A program made the position numbers and the translations under genes. DNA of 30,362 bases from an uncultured Paracoccaceae bacterium. Its GTDB lineage: Bacteria; Pseudomonadota; Alphaproteobacteria; Rhodobacterales; Rhodobacteraceae. The stretch is taken from contig CALESR010000137.1 of the NCBI GenBank assembly GCA_937907485.1, forward strand, positions 1 to 30,362, written 5' to 3'. This document shows, piece by piece, positions 1 to 8,596 of the stretch (within the stretch, counting starts at the first letter, position 1; every line of letters starts with the position of its first letter). The notes under the pieces are model-generated. The model saw nothing but the letters and a program-made list of their open reading frames with translations. It did no database searches and was not told the DNA's origin.

Positions 1-1284
1 GACTTCCTCGAGGAAGGCTTCATGTTCGACGGCTCGTCGATCGCCGGCTGGAAATCGATCGACCAGTCCGACATGAAGCTGATGCCCGATTGCACCAGCG
101 CCTATGTCGATCCGTTCTATGCGGAAAAGACCATCGCCATCCATTGCGACGTGGTCGAGCCGGACACTGGCGAAGCCTATGACCGCTGCCCGCGCCAGAC
201 GGCGAAAAAGGCCGAGGCCTATCTGAAATCCTCGGGCGTCGGCGATACCTTCTATTGCGGGCCGGAAGCCGAATTCTTCCTGTTCGACGACGTGCGCTAT
301 ACCGTGACGCCGCAAAAAGTGTCGTTCCAGATCGACGCCGACGCGGCCGCCTGGAACACCGACGCTGAATTCGAAGGCGGCAACCTGGCGCACCGCGCGG
401 GCCACAAGGGCGGCTATTTCCCGGTGAACCCGATCGACGAAGCGCAGGACATCCGTTCGGAAATGCTGTCGACGATGAAGTCGATCGGCATGAAGGTGGA
501 CAAGCACCACCACGAGGTCGCCACCTGCCAGCACGAACTGGGCATGATCTTTGGCGGTCTGGTCGAGCAGGCCGACAACATCCAGAAATACAAGTACATC
601 ATCCACAACGTCGCGGCCGCCTATGGCAAGACCGTGACCTTCATGCCCAAGCCCATGAAGGGCGACAACGGCTCGGGGATGCATGTGAACATGTCGATCT
701 GGCGCGACGGCAAGCCGTTGTTCGCCGGTGACAAATACGCCGACCTGTCGATGGAGGCGCTGTATTTCATCGGCGGCATCCTGAAGCACGCCAAGGCGCT
801 GAACGCGATCACCAACCCCTCGACCAACAGCTACAAGCGGCTGATCCCCGGCTTCGAGGCCCCCGTGCTGCGCGCCTATTCGGCCCGCAACCGCAGTGGC
901 TGCGTCCGTATTCCGTGGACCGAATCGCCGAAAGCCAAGCGCGTCGAGGCTCGCTTCCCCGATCCGGCGGCCAACCCCTATCTGGCCTTTGCCGCGCTGC
1001 TGATGGCTGGTCTGGACGGCATCAAGAACAAGATCCACCCCGGCGAAGCCTCGGACAAGGATCTCTATGACCTGCCGCCCGAAGAACTGGCGCAGATCCC
1101 CACCGTCTGCGGTTCGCTCCGCGAGGCGCTGGAGGAGCTGGAAAAGGACATGGACTTCCTGCTGGTCGGCGATGTCTTCACCAAGGACCAGCTGGAAAGC
1201 TACATGACGCTCAAGTGGGACGAGGTCTATGCCTTCGAGCATACGCCGCACCCGATCGAGTATCAGATGTATTACAGCTGCTGA
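1..1284 (+). CDS. glnA: Glutamine synthetase type I, 5' end cut by the window
   Basis: Cytoplasmic GlnA makes glutamine from glutamate, ammonia and ATP, the main ammonium-assimilation step. The reading frame is open from base 1 (DFLEEGFMFDGSS...), so the ATG at 22 is internal and roughly 45 N-terminal residues lie outside the window. Visible family motifs are MFDGSSIAGW, the glutamate-binding GPEAEFFLF, the ATP-site KPMKGDNGSGMH and the C-terminal HPIEYQMYYSC. The segment KDLYDLPPEE contains the tyrosine that GlnE adenylylates in GSI-beta enzymes, so post-translational control by adenylylation is expected. glnB commonly precedes glnA in this group but would lie outside the window. A strong terminator follows. 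Confidence 0.97.
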   Translation, partial: DFLEEGFMFDGSSIAGWKSIDQSDMKLMPDCTSAYVDPFYAEKTIAIHCDVVEPDTGEAYDRCPRQTAKKAEAYLKSSGVGDTFYCGPEAEFFLFDDVRYTVTPQKVSFQIDADAAAWNTDAEFEGGNLAHRAGHKGGYFPVNPIDEAQDIRSEMLSTMKSIGMKVDKHHHEVATCQHELGMIFGGLVEQADNIQKYKYIIHNVAAAYGKTVTFMPKPMKGDNGSGMHVNMSIWRDGKPLFAGDKYADLSMEALYFIGGILKHAKALNAITNPSTNSYKRLIPGFEAPVLRAYSARNRSGCVRIPWTESPKAKRVEARFPDPAANPYLAFAALLMAGLDGIKNKIHPGEASDKDLYDLPPEELAQIPTVCGSLREALEELEKDMDFLLVGDVFTKDQLESYMTLKWDEVYAFEHTPHPIEYQMYYSC

Positions 1285-1304
1285 TCCAACGGATCACGGT
1301 TGCG

Positions 1305-1332
1305 AGGGGCGCCTTTCCGGGCGCCCCTTTTT
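1305..1332 (+). terminator. Rho-independent terminator of glnA
   Basis: A perfect 9-bp stem (AGGGGCGCC at 1305-1313 with GGCGCCCCT at 1320-1328) has a 6-nt loop and runs into TTTTT at 1328-1332. It begins 21 nt after the glnA stop codon. Confidence 0.9.
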
Positions 1333-1378
1333 CGTTCAGGATACGCGCAAGCCGCGATGCGCGGCACAGGAGCCGGGC

Positions 1379-1759
1379 ATGAGTCGTTACCACCCTCTGG
1401 ATGTGCGCCACCCCTCGAACCTGCGCTATGCCAACCCGAATTACCTGTTGAGCGGACCGATTCACGCGCAGTCCACTCCGGCGACCACCGCCCCCTCGCG
1501 GGCGCCAGCCGCGCTGCACTCGCGCTCAGACGTCGCCACGCAGGCCGCTGCCCGTCCGGTGCAGCCCTGGGGCGGGCGCAGCACCGCCTCGCCACCCGCC
1601 GCCGCCCGCGCCAAGTCGGGCAGCGGCGGGTTCTGGCGTACCGGGTTCTGGCTGCTGATCTTTGGCGGGGTTGTGCTCTGGCAGAATGGCGGGCTGAACG
1701 GCGCCCTGCGGCTGGTGCGGCGGCTGGCGCTGGATTTCGGCATCGTGCTGCCCTTCTGA
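1379..1759 (+). CDS. Small single-pass membrane protein, unknown function
   Basis: This 126-residue protein is not one I recognise. The ATG at 1379 is chosen because AGGAG (1368-1372) sits 6 nt upstream; the same frame is open further upstream, but that part overlaps glnA and its terminator. Residues 1-80 are Pro/Ala/Ser/Arg-rich and probably disordered. One hydrophobic helix, FWRTGFWLLIFGGVVLW, follows near residues 85-101, and then a short Arg-containing tail. This fits a single-pass inner-membrane protein with a flexible N-terminal arm. It lies between the glnA terminator and an independent promoter-like site, so it is probably monocistronic. Confidence 0.6.
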   Translation: MSRYHPLDVRHPSNLRYANPNYLLSGPIHAQSTPATTAPSRAPAALHSRSDVATQAAARPVQPWGGRSTASPPAAARAKSGSGGFWRTGFWLLIFGGVVLWQNGGLNGALRLVRRLALDFGIVLPF

Positions 1760-1810
1760 CGGCACGATCCGGCCCACCCTCGCCGAAAGCACGACATTGT
1801 AAGGATTCGG

Positions 1811-1842
1811 TTGACGCGCGCCGGGGCGGCGACTGCTAGACT
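1811..1842 (+). promoter_or_regulatory. Candidate sigma-70 promoter for the 1881 gene
   Basis: TTGACG at 1811-1816 is followed, after a rather long 20-nt spacer, by TGCTAGACT (extended -10 with TAGACT at 1837-1842). The start codon at 1881 is 38 nt downstream. The spacing is not ideal, so this is only a candidate. Confidence 0.4.
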
Positions 1843-1880
1843 GTGCGCAGGGCTCCGAACCAAAGGGGCGAGGCGGGACC

Positions 1881-2741
1881 ATGCACAGAGGAACGGGCAT
1901 AGCCGGGGCAACGCTGCTGTATGGCGAGCATCAGGGCGAACCAGACCTGCTGCTGGCAATGCAGACCTTGCTCGACGACCTGCGCGGTGACGGGCGGCGG
2001 ATCAGCGGCGTCAAGCTGGCGGGTGCGTCGCTGCGCCTGCGCGCCGACCCGTTCGAGATCGTGCTGACACTGGCCAGCGGGCCGCTGCCGCCGGGGGCGC
2101 TGCACGGGCTGACGCGGCCGCTCACGCACGAAGGGCCCGATTTCGCCCGCGTTCACCTGTCACGCATGCTGCGGGTTCACCGTCAGGCGCTGGGCTTTCT
2201 GATCCGCCGGCGGGGGGCGCCCCTGCCCGATGCCGCAGCCGCCCTGCAACAATTGACGCGCGAGGGGCAATTGTGCCTGCTGCCGGTGTTCGAGGCCGCG
2301 CTGCCCGCGCTGGTGGTCTGGCACCCCGGCGGGCTGGTGCTGACAGCCGAGGAATTCCGCGCCGCCTCGCCAACACTGCTGCTCAGCCCCGGCGATGCCT
2401 CGGCGCCACTGTCCGTCACCCGGCCCGAGAGGCAAGGGATGGCCCGCCCGGATGCCGCCGGGCTGTTCCCCCTCGTCGCGGCCGATGACACGGCCGCGCC
2501 CGATCCTGTCGGCCCATCCCCACGCAGTATCGGACGGCTGTTCGCCGCCGATCCGCCCCCGACCCTGTCGCGCGCCACGCCCGTCGCCGGGATCGAGCGC
2601 GCCTCGGACCGCGTCACCCTCGCCCTGCGCGGCACGGCCCCCTCGGCCCGGACACCGCGCAGCACGCCCCGCCTGCTGGCGCGGTTGAGCCTAGCGGCGA
2701 TGCTGCCCTGGCTGGGCTGGCTGGGCGGCACGCTGCCCTGA
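1881..2741 (+). CDS. Unrecognised 286-residue protein with hydrophobic C terminus
   Basis: I do not recognise the family. The ATG at 1881 follows a purine-rich GAGGCGGGACC and a candidate promoter at 1811-1842. Residues 1-175 look like a folded alpha/beta domain with alternating hydrophobic segments (VKLAGASLRLRADPFEIVLTL; a later LCLLPVFEAALPALVVW). Residues 180-265 are rich in Pro, Ala, Arg and Ser and look disordered. The last 25 residues (ARLSLAAMLPWLGWLGG) are hydrophobic and could be a short membrane anchor. High third-position GC supports real coding. dddP follows 95 nt later on the same strand, and nothing else ties the two together. Confidence 0.6.
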   Translation: MHRGTGIAGATLLYGEHQGEPDLLLAMQTLLDDLRGDGRRISGVKLAGASLRLRADPFEIVLTLASGPLPPGALHGLTRPLTHEGPDFARVHLSRMLRVHRQALGFLIRRRGAPLPDAAAALQQLTREGQLCLLPVFEAALPALVVWHPGGLVLTAEEFRAASPTLLLSPGDASAPLSVTRPERQGMARPDAAGLFPLVAADDTAAPDPVGPSPRSIGRLFAADPPPTLSRATPVAGIERASDRVTLALRGTAPSARTPRSTPRLLARLSLAAMLPWLGWLGGTLP

Positions 2742-2836
2742 GCGCGAGTGCTCGGAACGAAAGCGGCACGATGCGGTCGCTGACGGGCAAGAAAGCCCGC
2801 CACGCCCGCGCGACTGTTGACCGGCAGGAGGAGCCG

Positions 2837-4171
2837 ATGACCCATTACGCCGACCGTCGCAAGATCGACCCGAGCCGCGGCGAGCACCTCGCCGACGGCA
2901 GCCCGAATGACAACAACCGGGTCGAGATCGGCCCGACGCAACTGGCCTTTGCCGAATGGCAGGCGGCGGGGCTGCAGGTGCCCAACCTCGACCGCATGCG
3001 CGCCTTCCGGTTGGACCGGCTGGTCAAGACGCTGAACGCTCGCGATCTGGGCGCGGTGCTGATGTTCGACCCGATGAACATCCGCTATGCCACCGACACC
3101 ACCAACATGCAGCTCTGGAACGCCCACAACCCGTTTCGCGCCTGCATGGTCTGCGCCGACGGTCATATGGTGGTCTGGGAATACAAGAACGCGCCCTTCC
3201 TCGTCAGCTTCAACCCGTTGATCCGCGAACTGCGCCACGGCGCTTCGTTCTTCTACTCGGTCACCGGCGACAAGGGCCCCGAGTCGGCGCGCGACTTTGC
3301 CGGGCAGGTCGGCGAGGTGATGCGCGCCCATGCCGGCACCAACCGCCGCCTCGCGGTGGACAAGATCATGCTGCACGGGCTGCGCGCGCTCGAGGCGGCA
3401 GGGTTCGAGATCCACGAGGGCGAGGAAGTCACCGAACGCGCCCGCGCCATCAAGGGGCCTGACGACCTGCTGGCCATGCGCTGCGCCCACCATTCCTGCG
3501 AGGCAGCGATGGCCGAGATGGAGGATTTCGCCCGCCGAGAGATCCCCCGCGGCGGCGTCAGCGAGGATGCCGTCTGGGCCGAACTGCACCGCGGCAACAT
3601 CCGCCGCGGCGGCGAATGGATCGAAACCCGGCTGCTGGCCTCGGGACCGCGCACCAATCCGTGGTTTCAGGAATGCGGGCCCCGACTCATCGGCAATAAC
3701 GAAATCGTCGCCTTCGACACCGACCTGATCGGCTGCTACGGCATGTGCATCGACATTTCGCGCACCTGGTGGATCGGCGATGGCCGACCGACCAACGCGA
3801 TGATCTCGGCCATGCATCAGGCGATCGAGCATATCGAGATCAACCGCGCCATGCTCAAACCCGGGGTGTCGATCCACGAGCTGGTGCACGGCGGGCACCA
3901 GTTGCCCGACGATTGCTGGGCGCAGAAATACTCGTGCAAGATGCACGGCGTCGGGCTTTGTGATGAATGGCCCTATGTGCCCTATCCCGACGGCTGGGTG
4001 CCGGGCGCCTTCGAGCACCGGCTCGAGGCCGGGATGGTGCTCTGCGTCGAGGCGCTGATCTCGCCCGAGGGCGGTGATTTCTCGATCAAGCTGGAAGATC
4101 AGGTGCTCATCACCGAGACGGGCTTCGAGACGCTGACGCGCTATCCGTTTGATCCGGCGCTGATGGGGTGA
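2837..4171 (+). CDS. dddP: DMSP lyase DddP (M24 peptidase-fold metalloenzyme)
   Basis: DddP cleaves dimethylsulfoniopropionate to dimethyl sulfide and acrylate in the cytoplasm. The ATG at 2837 follows AGGAGGAG (2826-2833), giving 444 residues, the usual DddP length. The whole sequence reads as DddP: KIDPSRGEHL and NDNNRVEIGPTQLAF near the N terminus, NIRYATDTTNMQLWN, and the C-terminal GGDFSIKLEDQVLITE with PFDPALMG at the end. The six metal ligands known from the Ruegeria enzyme (Asp295, Asp297, Asp307, His371, Glu406, Glu421) correspond here to D294, D296, D306, H370, E405 and E420. The catalytic-base Asp corresponds to D376 in MHGVGLCDEW. It is therefore very likely a lyase and not a proline peptidase. 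No dddW-type regulator or acrylate genes are adjacent. Confidence 0.93.
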   Translation: MTHYADRRKIDPSRGEHLADGSPNDNNRVEIGPTQLAFAEWQAAGLQVPNLDRMRAFRLDRLVKTLNARDLGAVLMFDPMNIRYATDTTNMQLWNAHNPFRACMVCADGHMVVWEYKNAPFLVSFNPLIRELRHGASFFYSVTGDKGPESARDFAGQVGEVMRAHAGTNRRLAVDKIMLHGLRALEAAGFEIHEGEEVTERARAIKGPDDLLAMRCAHHSCEAAMAEMEDFARREIPRGGVSEDAVWAELHRGNIRRGGEWIETRLLASGPRTNPWFQECGPRLIGNNEIVAFDTDLIGCYGMCIDISRTWWIGDGRPTNAMISAMHQAIEHIEINRAMLKPGVSIHELVHGGHQLPDDCWAQKYSCKMHGVGLCDEWPYVPYPDGWVPGAFEHRLEAGMVLCVEALISPEGGDFSIKLEDQVLITETGFETLTRYPFDPALMG

Positions 4172-4184
4172 GGGGGGGGGCGCT

Positions 4185-4203
4185 CGGGGGCATTGAGCCC
4201 CCG
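4185..4203 (+). terminator. GC-rich hairpin after dddP
   Basis: CGGGGGC (4185-4191) pairs with GCCCCCG (4197-4203) around a 5-nt loop, 14 nt after the dddP stop. There is no T-run, so it may slow or protect transcript ends instead of terminating efficiently. Confidence 0.45.
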
Positions 4204-4214
4204 TCGCGCCGCGC

Positions 4215-4378
4215 GGGTTGCCACCCGCACCCGCCCAAAGGGGGGCACGCCCCCCTTTGGCAACCCCGTGGATAGTTGCAGCACAAAGATGGGAAATCCC
4301 GCCCCCCATCTTTGTGCTTCAACTATCCTCAGGGGGTGAATTCGGCGCAGCCGAAGAGGGGGGCAGACTGCCCCCCTT
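4215..4378 (+). repeat. Multi-hairpin intergenic element, full copy A
   Basis: This structured element fills most of the dddP-radA gap. In order: CCAAAGGGGGGC (4235-4246) pairs perfectly with 4249-4260 across a 2-nt loop. GGGTTGCC (4215-4222) can pair with GGCAACCC (4259-4266). The main stem has arms at 4270-4293 and 4305-4328, with 23 of 24 positions complementary (GGATAGTTG...ATGGG). A small hairpin TTCGGC-GCA-GCCGAA lies at 4341-4355. A last hairpin, GGGGGGCAG-A-CTGCCCCCC, at 4358-4376 is followed by TT. The same architecture recurs at 27303-27462 with compensating base changes. I cannot assign a named repeat family. It probably ends dddP transcription and separates it from radA. Confidence 0.8.
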
Positions 4379-4422
4379 ATGGCCCGGCTTGCGCGGGCGG
4401 CGGCGGCGGGTGATAAGCGGGC

Positions 4423-5781
<1,359 letters not shown>

Positions 5782-5800
5782 CGCGCACAGGAGAGAACCG

Positions 5801-6361
5801 ATGGATTCCTTTACCCTCGTCGATGCTGCGGTGGCGTTGGTGGTTGTCGTCTCGGCGATCCTCGCCTATTCGCGCGGCCTTGTTCGTGAAATCCTGGCGA
5901 TCGCCGGCTGGATCGCCGCTGCCGTCGCCGCCTTCGTGCTGGCGCCGACCGTCGAGCCCTTGGTGCGTGAGGTGCCCTATCTGGGCAACATCATCGGCGA
6001 TTCCTGCGAGTTGACCATCATCGCCGCCTTTGCCGCGGTCTTTGCCGTCATGCTGGTGGTGGTTGCGCTGTTCACGCCGCTGTTCTCCAGCCTGATCCGC
6101 AATTCGGCGCTGGGCGGCATCGATCAGGGCCTCGGGTTTTTCTTTGGCGTGATGCGCGGTATCCTGCTGGTCGCCGTGGCGCTGCTGGTGTTCCAGCGTG
6201 CGGTGCCGCCCGGAACCGTGCCGATGGTCGACAACAGCCGCTCGGTCGGCCTGTTCGCGCGGGTGCAGGCCTCGTTGACCGACAACATGCCGACCGATGC
6301 GCCGAACTGGATCGTCCAGCGCTATGAAGAGCTGACCAGCAGCTGCGCCGCGCCGCAGTGA
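5801..6361 (+). CDS. cvpA: CvpA family inner-membrane protein
   Basis: This is a 186-residue homologue of the colicin V production protein, an inner-membrane protein linked to envelope homeostasis. The ATG at 5801 is chosen over an in-frame upstream start because AGGAGAG is about 6 nt before it and the upstream start lies inside radA. Four hydrophobic segments are visible, near residues 7-25, 32-48, 68-90 and 108-128, with the family's SRGLVREILAIAGW loop after the first. The C-terminal third is soluble. In related genomes radA-cvpA is commonly followed by purF, but here the next gene is an aldehyde-dehydrogenase-like fragment. Confidence 0.9.
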   Translation: MDSFTLVDAAVALVVVVSAILAYSRGLVREILAIAGWIAAAVAAFVLAPTVEPLVREVPYLGNIIGDSCELTIIAAFAAVFAVMLVVVALFTPLFSSLIRNSALGGIDQGLGFFFGVMRGILLVAVALLVFQRAVPPGTVPMVDNSRSVGLFARVQASLTDNMPTDAPNWIVQRYEELTSSCAAPQ

Positions 6362-6365
6362 TCCC

Positions 6366-6956
6366 TTGGACCCGCTGTTCCTCGCCGAGTTGAACGAGCG
6401 GCTTTTCGTGCATTTCATCGCCGGGCGCTGGATGGCGCCGCTGTCCGACCGGTTGGCCGAGGTGCTGGCGTTTGACAGCGGTCGCATGGGGCGGCTGGCC
6501 TGCGCCGGCGACGCCGATGTGGCGCGGGCGCTGGCGGGGCTCAGGCCGGGGCGCGCGCAGGGGCTGGAGCAGGCCTATGCCGAGGCCGCGCCGATGCTGC
6601 GCCGGTTGCGCGCGCTGGAGGGGTTCACCGACCCGGTCGCCGCCCCGGTGCCCGCCGCGCTGCCGGGGCAGGGGCCGCTGGTGCTGCTCAGCGCCGCCGC
6701 CGTGCCGATGGCCGATCTGGCGGGGCTGCTGATCGCCGGGGCAGCGCGCGGGCTGATCTGGAAACCCGCGCCGCGCGCTGCCGCCTCGGCGCATCTGCTG
6801 ATGCGGGCGCTGGGGCCGCGGGCAGCGCGCGGCCTCGCGCTGTTGCAGGGCGACCATGCCAGCGGTGCGCTCATGGCCGGGCAGGGGGCGCTGCTCTGGG
6901 CCTCGCAGGCGCCCTGTCCGTTCAGCCTGCCGGCCACAGATCAACCCCGCCGGTGA
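6366..6956 (+). CDS. Truncated aldehyde-dehydrogenase-like protein lacking the catalytic domain
   Basis: This 196-residue frame starts with TTG, 5 nt after cvpA. It resembles only the N-terminal cofactor-binding half of aldehyde dehydrogenases: FIAGRWMAPLS near residue 17, DADVARALAGL near 50, the strand LIWKPAPRAAASAHLLMRAL near 137, and a degraded equivalent of the glycine-rich turn at ALLQGDHASGALMAGQGALLWAS. The PWNFP segment is unrecognisable, and the catalytic Cys and Glu region is absent; full enzymes have about 480 residues. The frame is intact and GC-rich, so it may be a retained pseudoenzyme or a decaying remnant. Its last 35 bases overlap the end of convergent ppk2. The family assignment is tentative. 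Confidence 0.5.
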   Translation: MDPLFLAELNERLFVHFIAGRWMAPLSDRLAEVLAFDSGRMGRLACAGDADVARALAGLRPGRAQGLEQAYAEAAPMLRRLRALEGFTDPVAAPVPAALPGQGPLVLLSAAAVPMADLAGLLIAGAARGLIWKPAPRAAASAHLLMRALGPRAARGLALLQGDHASGALMAGQGALLWASQAPCPFSLPATDQPRR

Positions 6957-7794
6957 TCGCCGGGTCGGGCGTGCCGAGGGCGCTGGCGTCCTTGCCGTCA
7001 TAGTCAAAGCCCGAGAGCACCCGCTGCACGGCGGCGATCCGCGCGCGGTACTTGTCGTCGCCGCGGATCAGCGTCCAACGGGCAAAGGCAAAGTCGCTCT
7101 GCGCAAAGGTCTCGCGGATCGCCTGCGTATAGGCGTCCCATTTGCCCAGCCCCTTGACGTCGATTGACGACAGCTTCCACTGCTTAAGCGGGTGCCGCTC
7201 GCGCTCCAGCATCCGCCGCAACTGCTCGGCGCGCCCCACATTGAACCACAGCTTGATCAGGTGGATGCCGTCCTCGACCAGCGCCCGCTCGAACCCCGGC
7301 AGTTGCTCAAAGAACAAGCCGCGCTGCGCGGGGGTGCAAAAGCCGAAGACCTGCTCGACCACGCCGCGATTGTACCAACTGCGGTCCAGCAGCGCGATCT
7401 CACCCGCGCCCGGCAGATGGGCGATATGGCGCTGCAGATACCATTGCGACGCCTCGCGTTCGGTCGGTTTGGGCAGTGCCACGATGCGGGCGCCGCGCGG
7501 GTTCAGGTTCTCGCTGACGATCCGGATCGCGCCCGATTTGCCCGCCGTGTCGCGCCCTTCAAACACCACCACCACCCGCTGCCCGGTCGCCTCGACCCAG
7601 CGCTGGAACTTGACCAGCTCGATCTGCAGCGCCTTCATGCGCTCTTCATAGGCGTCCTTGGACATCCAGCGATCATAGGGATACCCCTCGGTCAGGATAT
7701 CGCGCTTGCGCCCCTCCTCGATCGCCTTGCGCAGGCTCTTGGGGGCTTCGGTTTCGAAAAACGCCGAGATCGCGCCGTCAAAGGGCAGGGTCAT
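6922..7794 (-). CDS. ppk2: Polyphosphate kinase 2 (PPK2 family)
   Basis: PPK2 enzymes transfer phosphate between polyphosphate and nucleotides, usually making GTP/ATP from GDP/ADP in class I single-domain enzymes. The 290-residue length and sequence fit that class. Walker A is EGRDTAGKSG at residues 79-88, Walker B is LLDRSWYNRG near 135-144, and the lid Arg-containing segment is MLERERHPLKQWKLS. The N-terminal YPYDRWMSKDAYE is typical of alphaproteobacterial members. Substrate (ADP or GDP) cannot be read from the sequence. It converges on the aldehyde-dehydrogenase-like frame with a 35-bp overlap. A possible promoter lies upstream at 7853-7880. Confidence 0.93.
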   Translation of the reverse strand: MTLPFDGAISAFFETEAPKSLRKAIEEGRKRDILTEGYPYDRWMSKDAYEERMKALQIELVKFQRWVEATGQRVVVVFEGRDTAGKSGAIRIVSENLNPRGARIVALPKPTEREASQWYLQRHIAHLPGAGEIALLDRSWYNRGVVEQVFGFCTPAQRGLFFEQLPGFERALVEDGIHLIKLWFNVGRAEQLRRMLERERHPLKQWKLSSIDVKGLGKWDAYTQAIRETFAQSDFAFARWTLIRGDDKYRARIAAVQRVLSGFDYDGKDASALGTPDPAITGGVDLWPAG

Positions 7795-7852
7795 GGGGGG
7801 CTCCGGTTCAGCAGGGGTTGAAGGACAGACATTTAGGGGTTTCGTGTGTTTA

Positions 7853-7880
7853 TAATGTCAGGCAATTAAAGGTCTTACAA
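7853..7880 (-). promoter_or_regulatory. Candidate ppk2 promoter overlapping a TGTCAGGC motif
   Basis: On the minus strand TTGTAA (7880-7875) and CATTAT (7858-7853) are separated by 16 nt, each matching 4 of 6 consensus bases. The ppk2 start codon is about 58 nt downstream. The plus-strand motif AATGTCAGGCAATTA (7854-7868) covers the -10 and could be an operator. The surrounding 100 bp is noticeably AT-richer than the coding DNA. Confidence 0.35.
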
Positions 7881-7954
7881 TACTATCCCCGTGAAAACCC
7901 CAACGTCAGACAACTGCGGCTTCGACTGGCTTTGGCATCGAAGGAGTGCGCTGC

Positions 7955-8152
7955 ATGGCAGGCCATTTGCATGGATTGAGTGGCAAGCCTATGAAAAGAA
8001 ACATTGTCAGACATTATATCGCCTCGGCATTGCTGGCATCAAACACCCTTTGGTGGCGCTGTGACCGGCCCGACCGGGCCAGCATTGCAAATCCTGACAC
8101 TCCCGGCGCCTCTTGCCAAGTCATGCAGCGCGGCGCCATGATCGTGGCATGA
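7955..8152 (+). CDS. Possible small ORF translationally coupled to the TfoX-like gene
   Basis: A 65-codon frame (MAGHLHGLSGKPMKRNIVRHY...) begins 8 nt after a good ribosome-binding site, AAGGAG (7941-7946). Its TGA overlaps the next gene's ATG as ATGA at 8149-8152. Against it: third-position GC is far lower than in the neighbours, the residue composition is unusual (WWRC), and there is no recognisable family. It includes the motif TTGTCAGACATTATA at 8004-8018. It could be a short leader peptide or simply the untranslated leader of the downstream gene. The rest of the 7795-8148 gap holds only the AT-rich TGTCAG-type motifs described separately. Confidence 0.25.
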   Translation: MAGHLHGLSGKPMKRNIVRHYIASALLASNTLWWRCDRPDRASIANPDTPGASCQVMQRGAMIVA

Positions 8153-8505
8153 CGACGCCCATTTCCAGCCTGCGCAACCTTGGCCCGGCCAGCGAAGAGG
8201 CCTTTGCCCGCGCCGGGATCACCAGCGCCGAAGCCCTGCAGGCGCTCGGTGCCGACGCGGCCTATGGCGCCTTGCTGCGCGCCGGTGAACGGCCACATTT
8301 CATCGGCTACTACGTCCTTGTCATGGCCTTGCAGGGGCGGCCGTGGAACGACTGCAAGGGCGCGGAAAAGGACGCCCTGCGCCTGCGGTTCGATGCGCTC
8401 AAGGCGGCCCATGCCGATGCCGGGGGCATCGCCGGGATCGAGGCCATCCTCGATCAGATAGGTGTGCGCAACCCCGCTGCGGGCCGCCGCAAACACAGCG
8501 GCTGA
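8149..8505 (+). CDS. TfoX C-terminal-domain protein
   Basis: This 118-residue protein matches the C-terminal domain of TfoX/Sxy (a helix-hairpin-helix-like fold). SLRNLGPASEEAFARAGITSAEALQALGADAAY and the later GRPWNDC block follow the usual LRNLGP...AGI...L..LGA...AY...G..WN pattern. The N-terminal TfoX domain is missing, and stand-alone copies like this are common in Alphaproteobacteria. TfoX is a competence regulator in gammaproteobacteria, but the role of the isolated domain is unknown. The basic tail RRKHSG could contact nucleic acid. The ATG at 8149 is chosen because the family similarity starts there and the ATGA overlap suggests coupling to the frame before it. Confidence 0.8.
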   Translation: MTTPISSLRNLGPASEEAFARAGITSAEALQALGADAAYGALLRAGERPHFIGYYVLVMALQGRPWNDCKGAEKDALRLRFDALKAAHADAGGIAGIEAILDQIGVRNPAAGRRKHSG

Positions 8506-8520
8506 CCGGGCGCCCGACCG

Positions 8521-8572
8521 CCCGCACGGGAATTTGCACAGCAAAAAAGGGAGGGCGCGAGCGCCCCCCCTT
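8521..8572. terminator. Bidirectional terminator, partial copy D of the intergenic element
   Basis: GGGAGGGCGC (8549-8558) pairs with GCGCCCCCCC (8561-8570), 9 of 10 pairs, preceded by AAAAAA and followed by TT. It can therefore act on both strands between the convergent TfoX-like gene and ndk. The GC hairpin and the ATTTGCACAGCAAA just upstream (8532-8545) match the last hairpin and the core of the element at 27303-27462, so this looks like an internally deleted copy. Confidence 0.7.
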
Positions 8573-8596
8573 GATCCGGCAACCGCCGAAATCCGA

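Noticed and set aside
2183..4309. A 708-codon open frame on the minus strand across dddP and its neighbours
   Set aside because: It is antisense to the strongly supported dddP, has low-complexity Ala/Arg/Gly/His composition, and reflects the few stop codons expected in GC-rich DNA.
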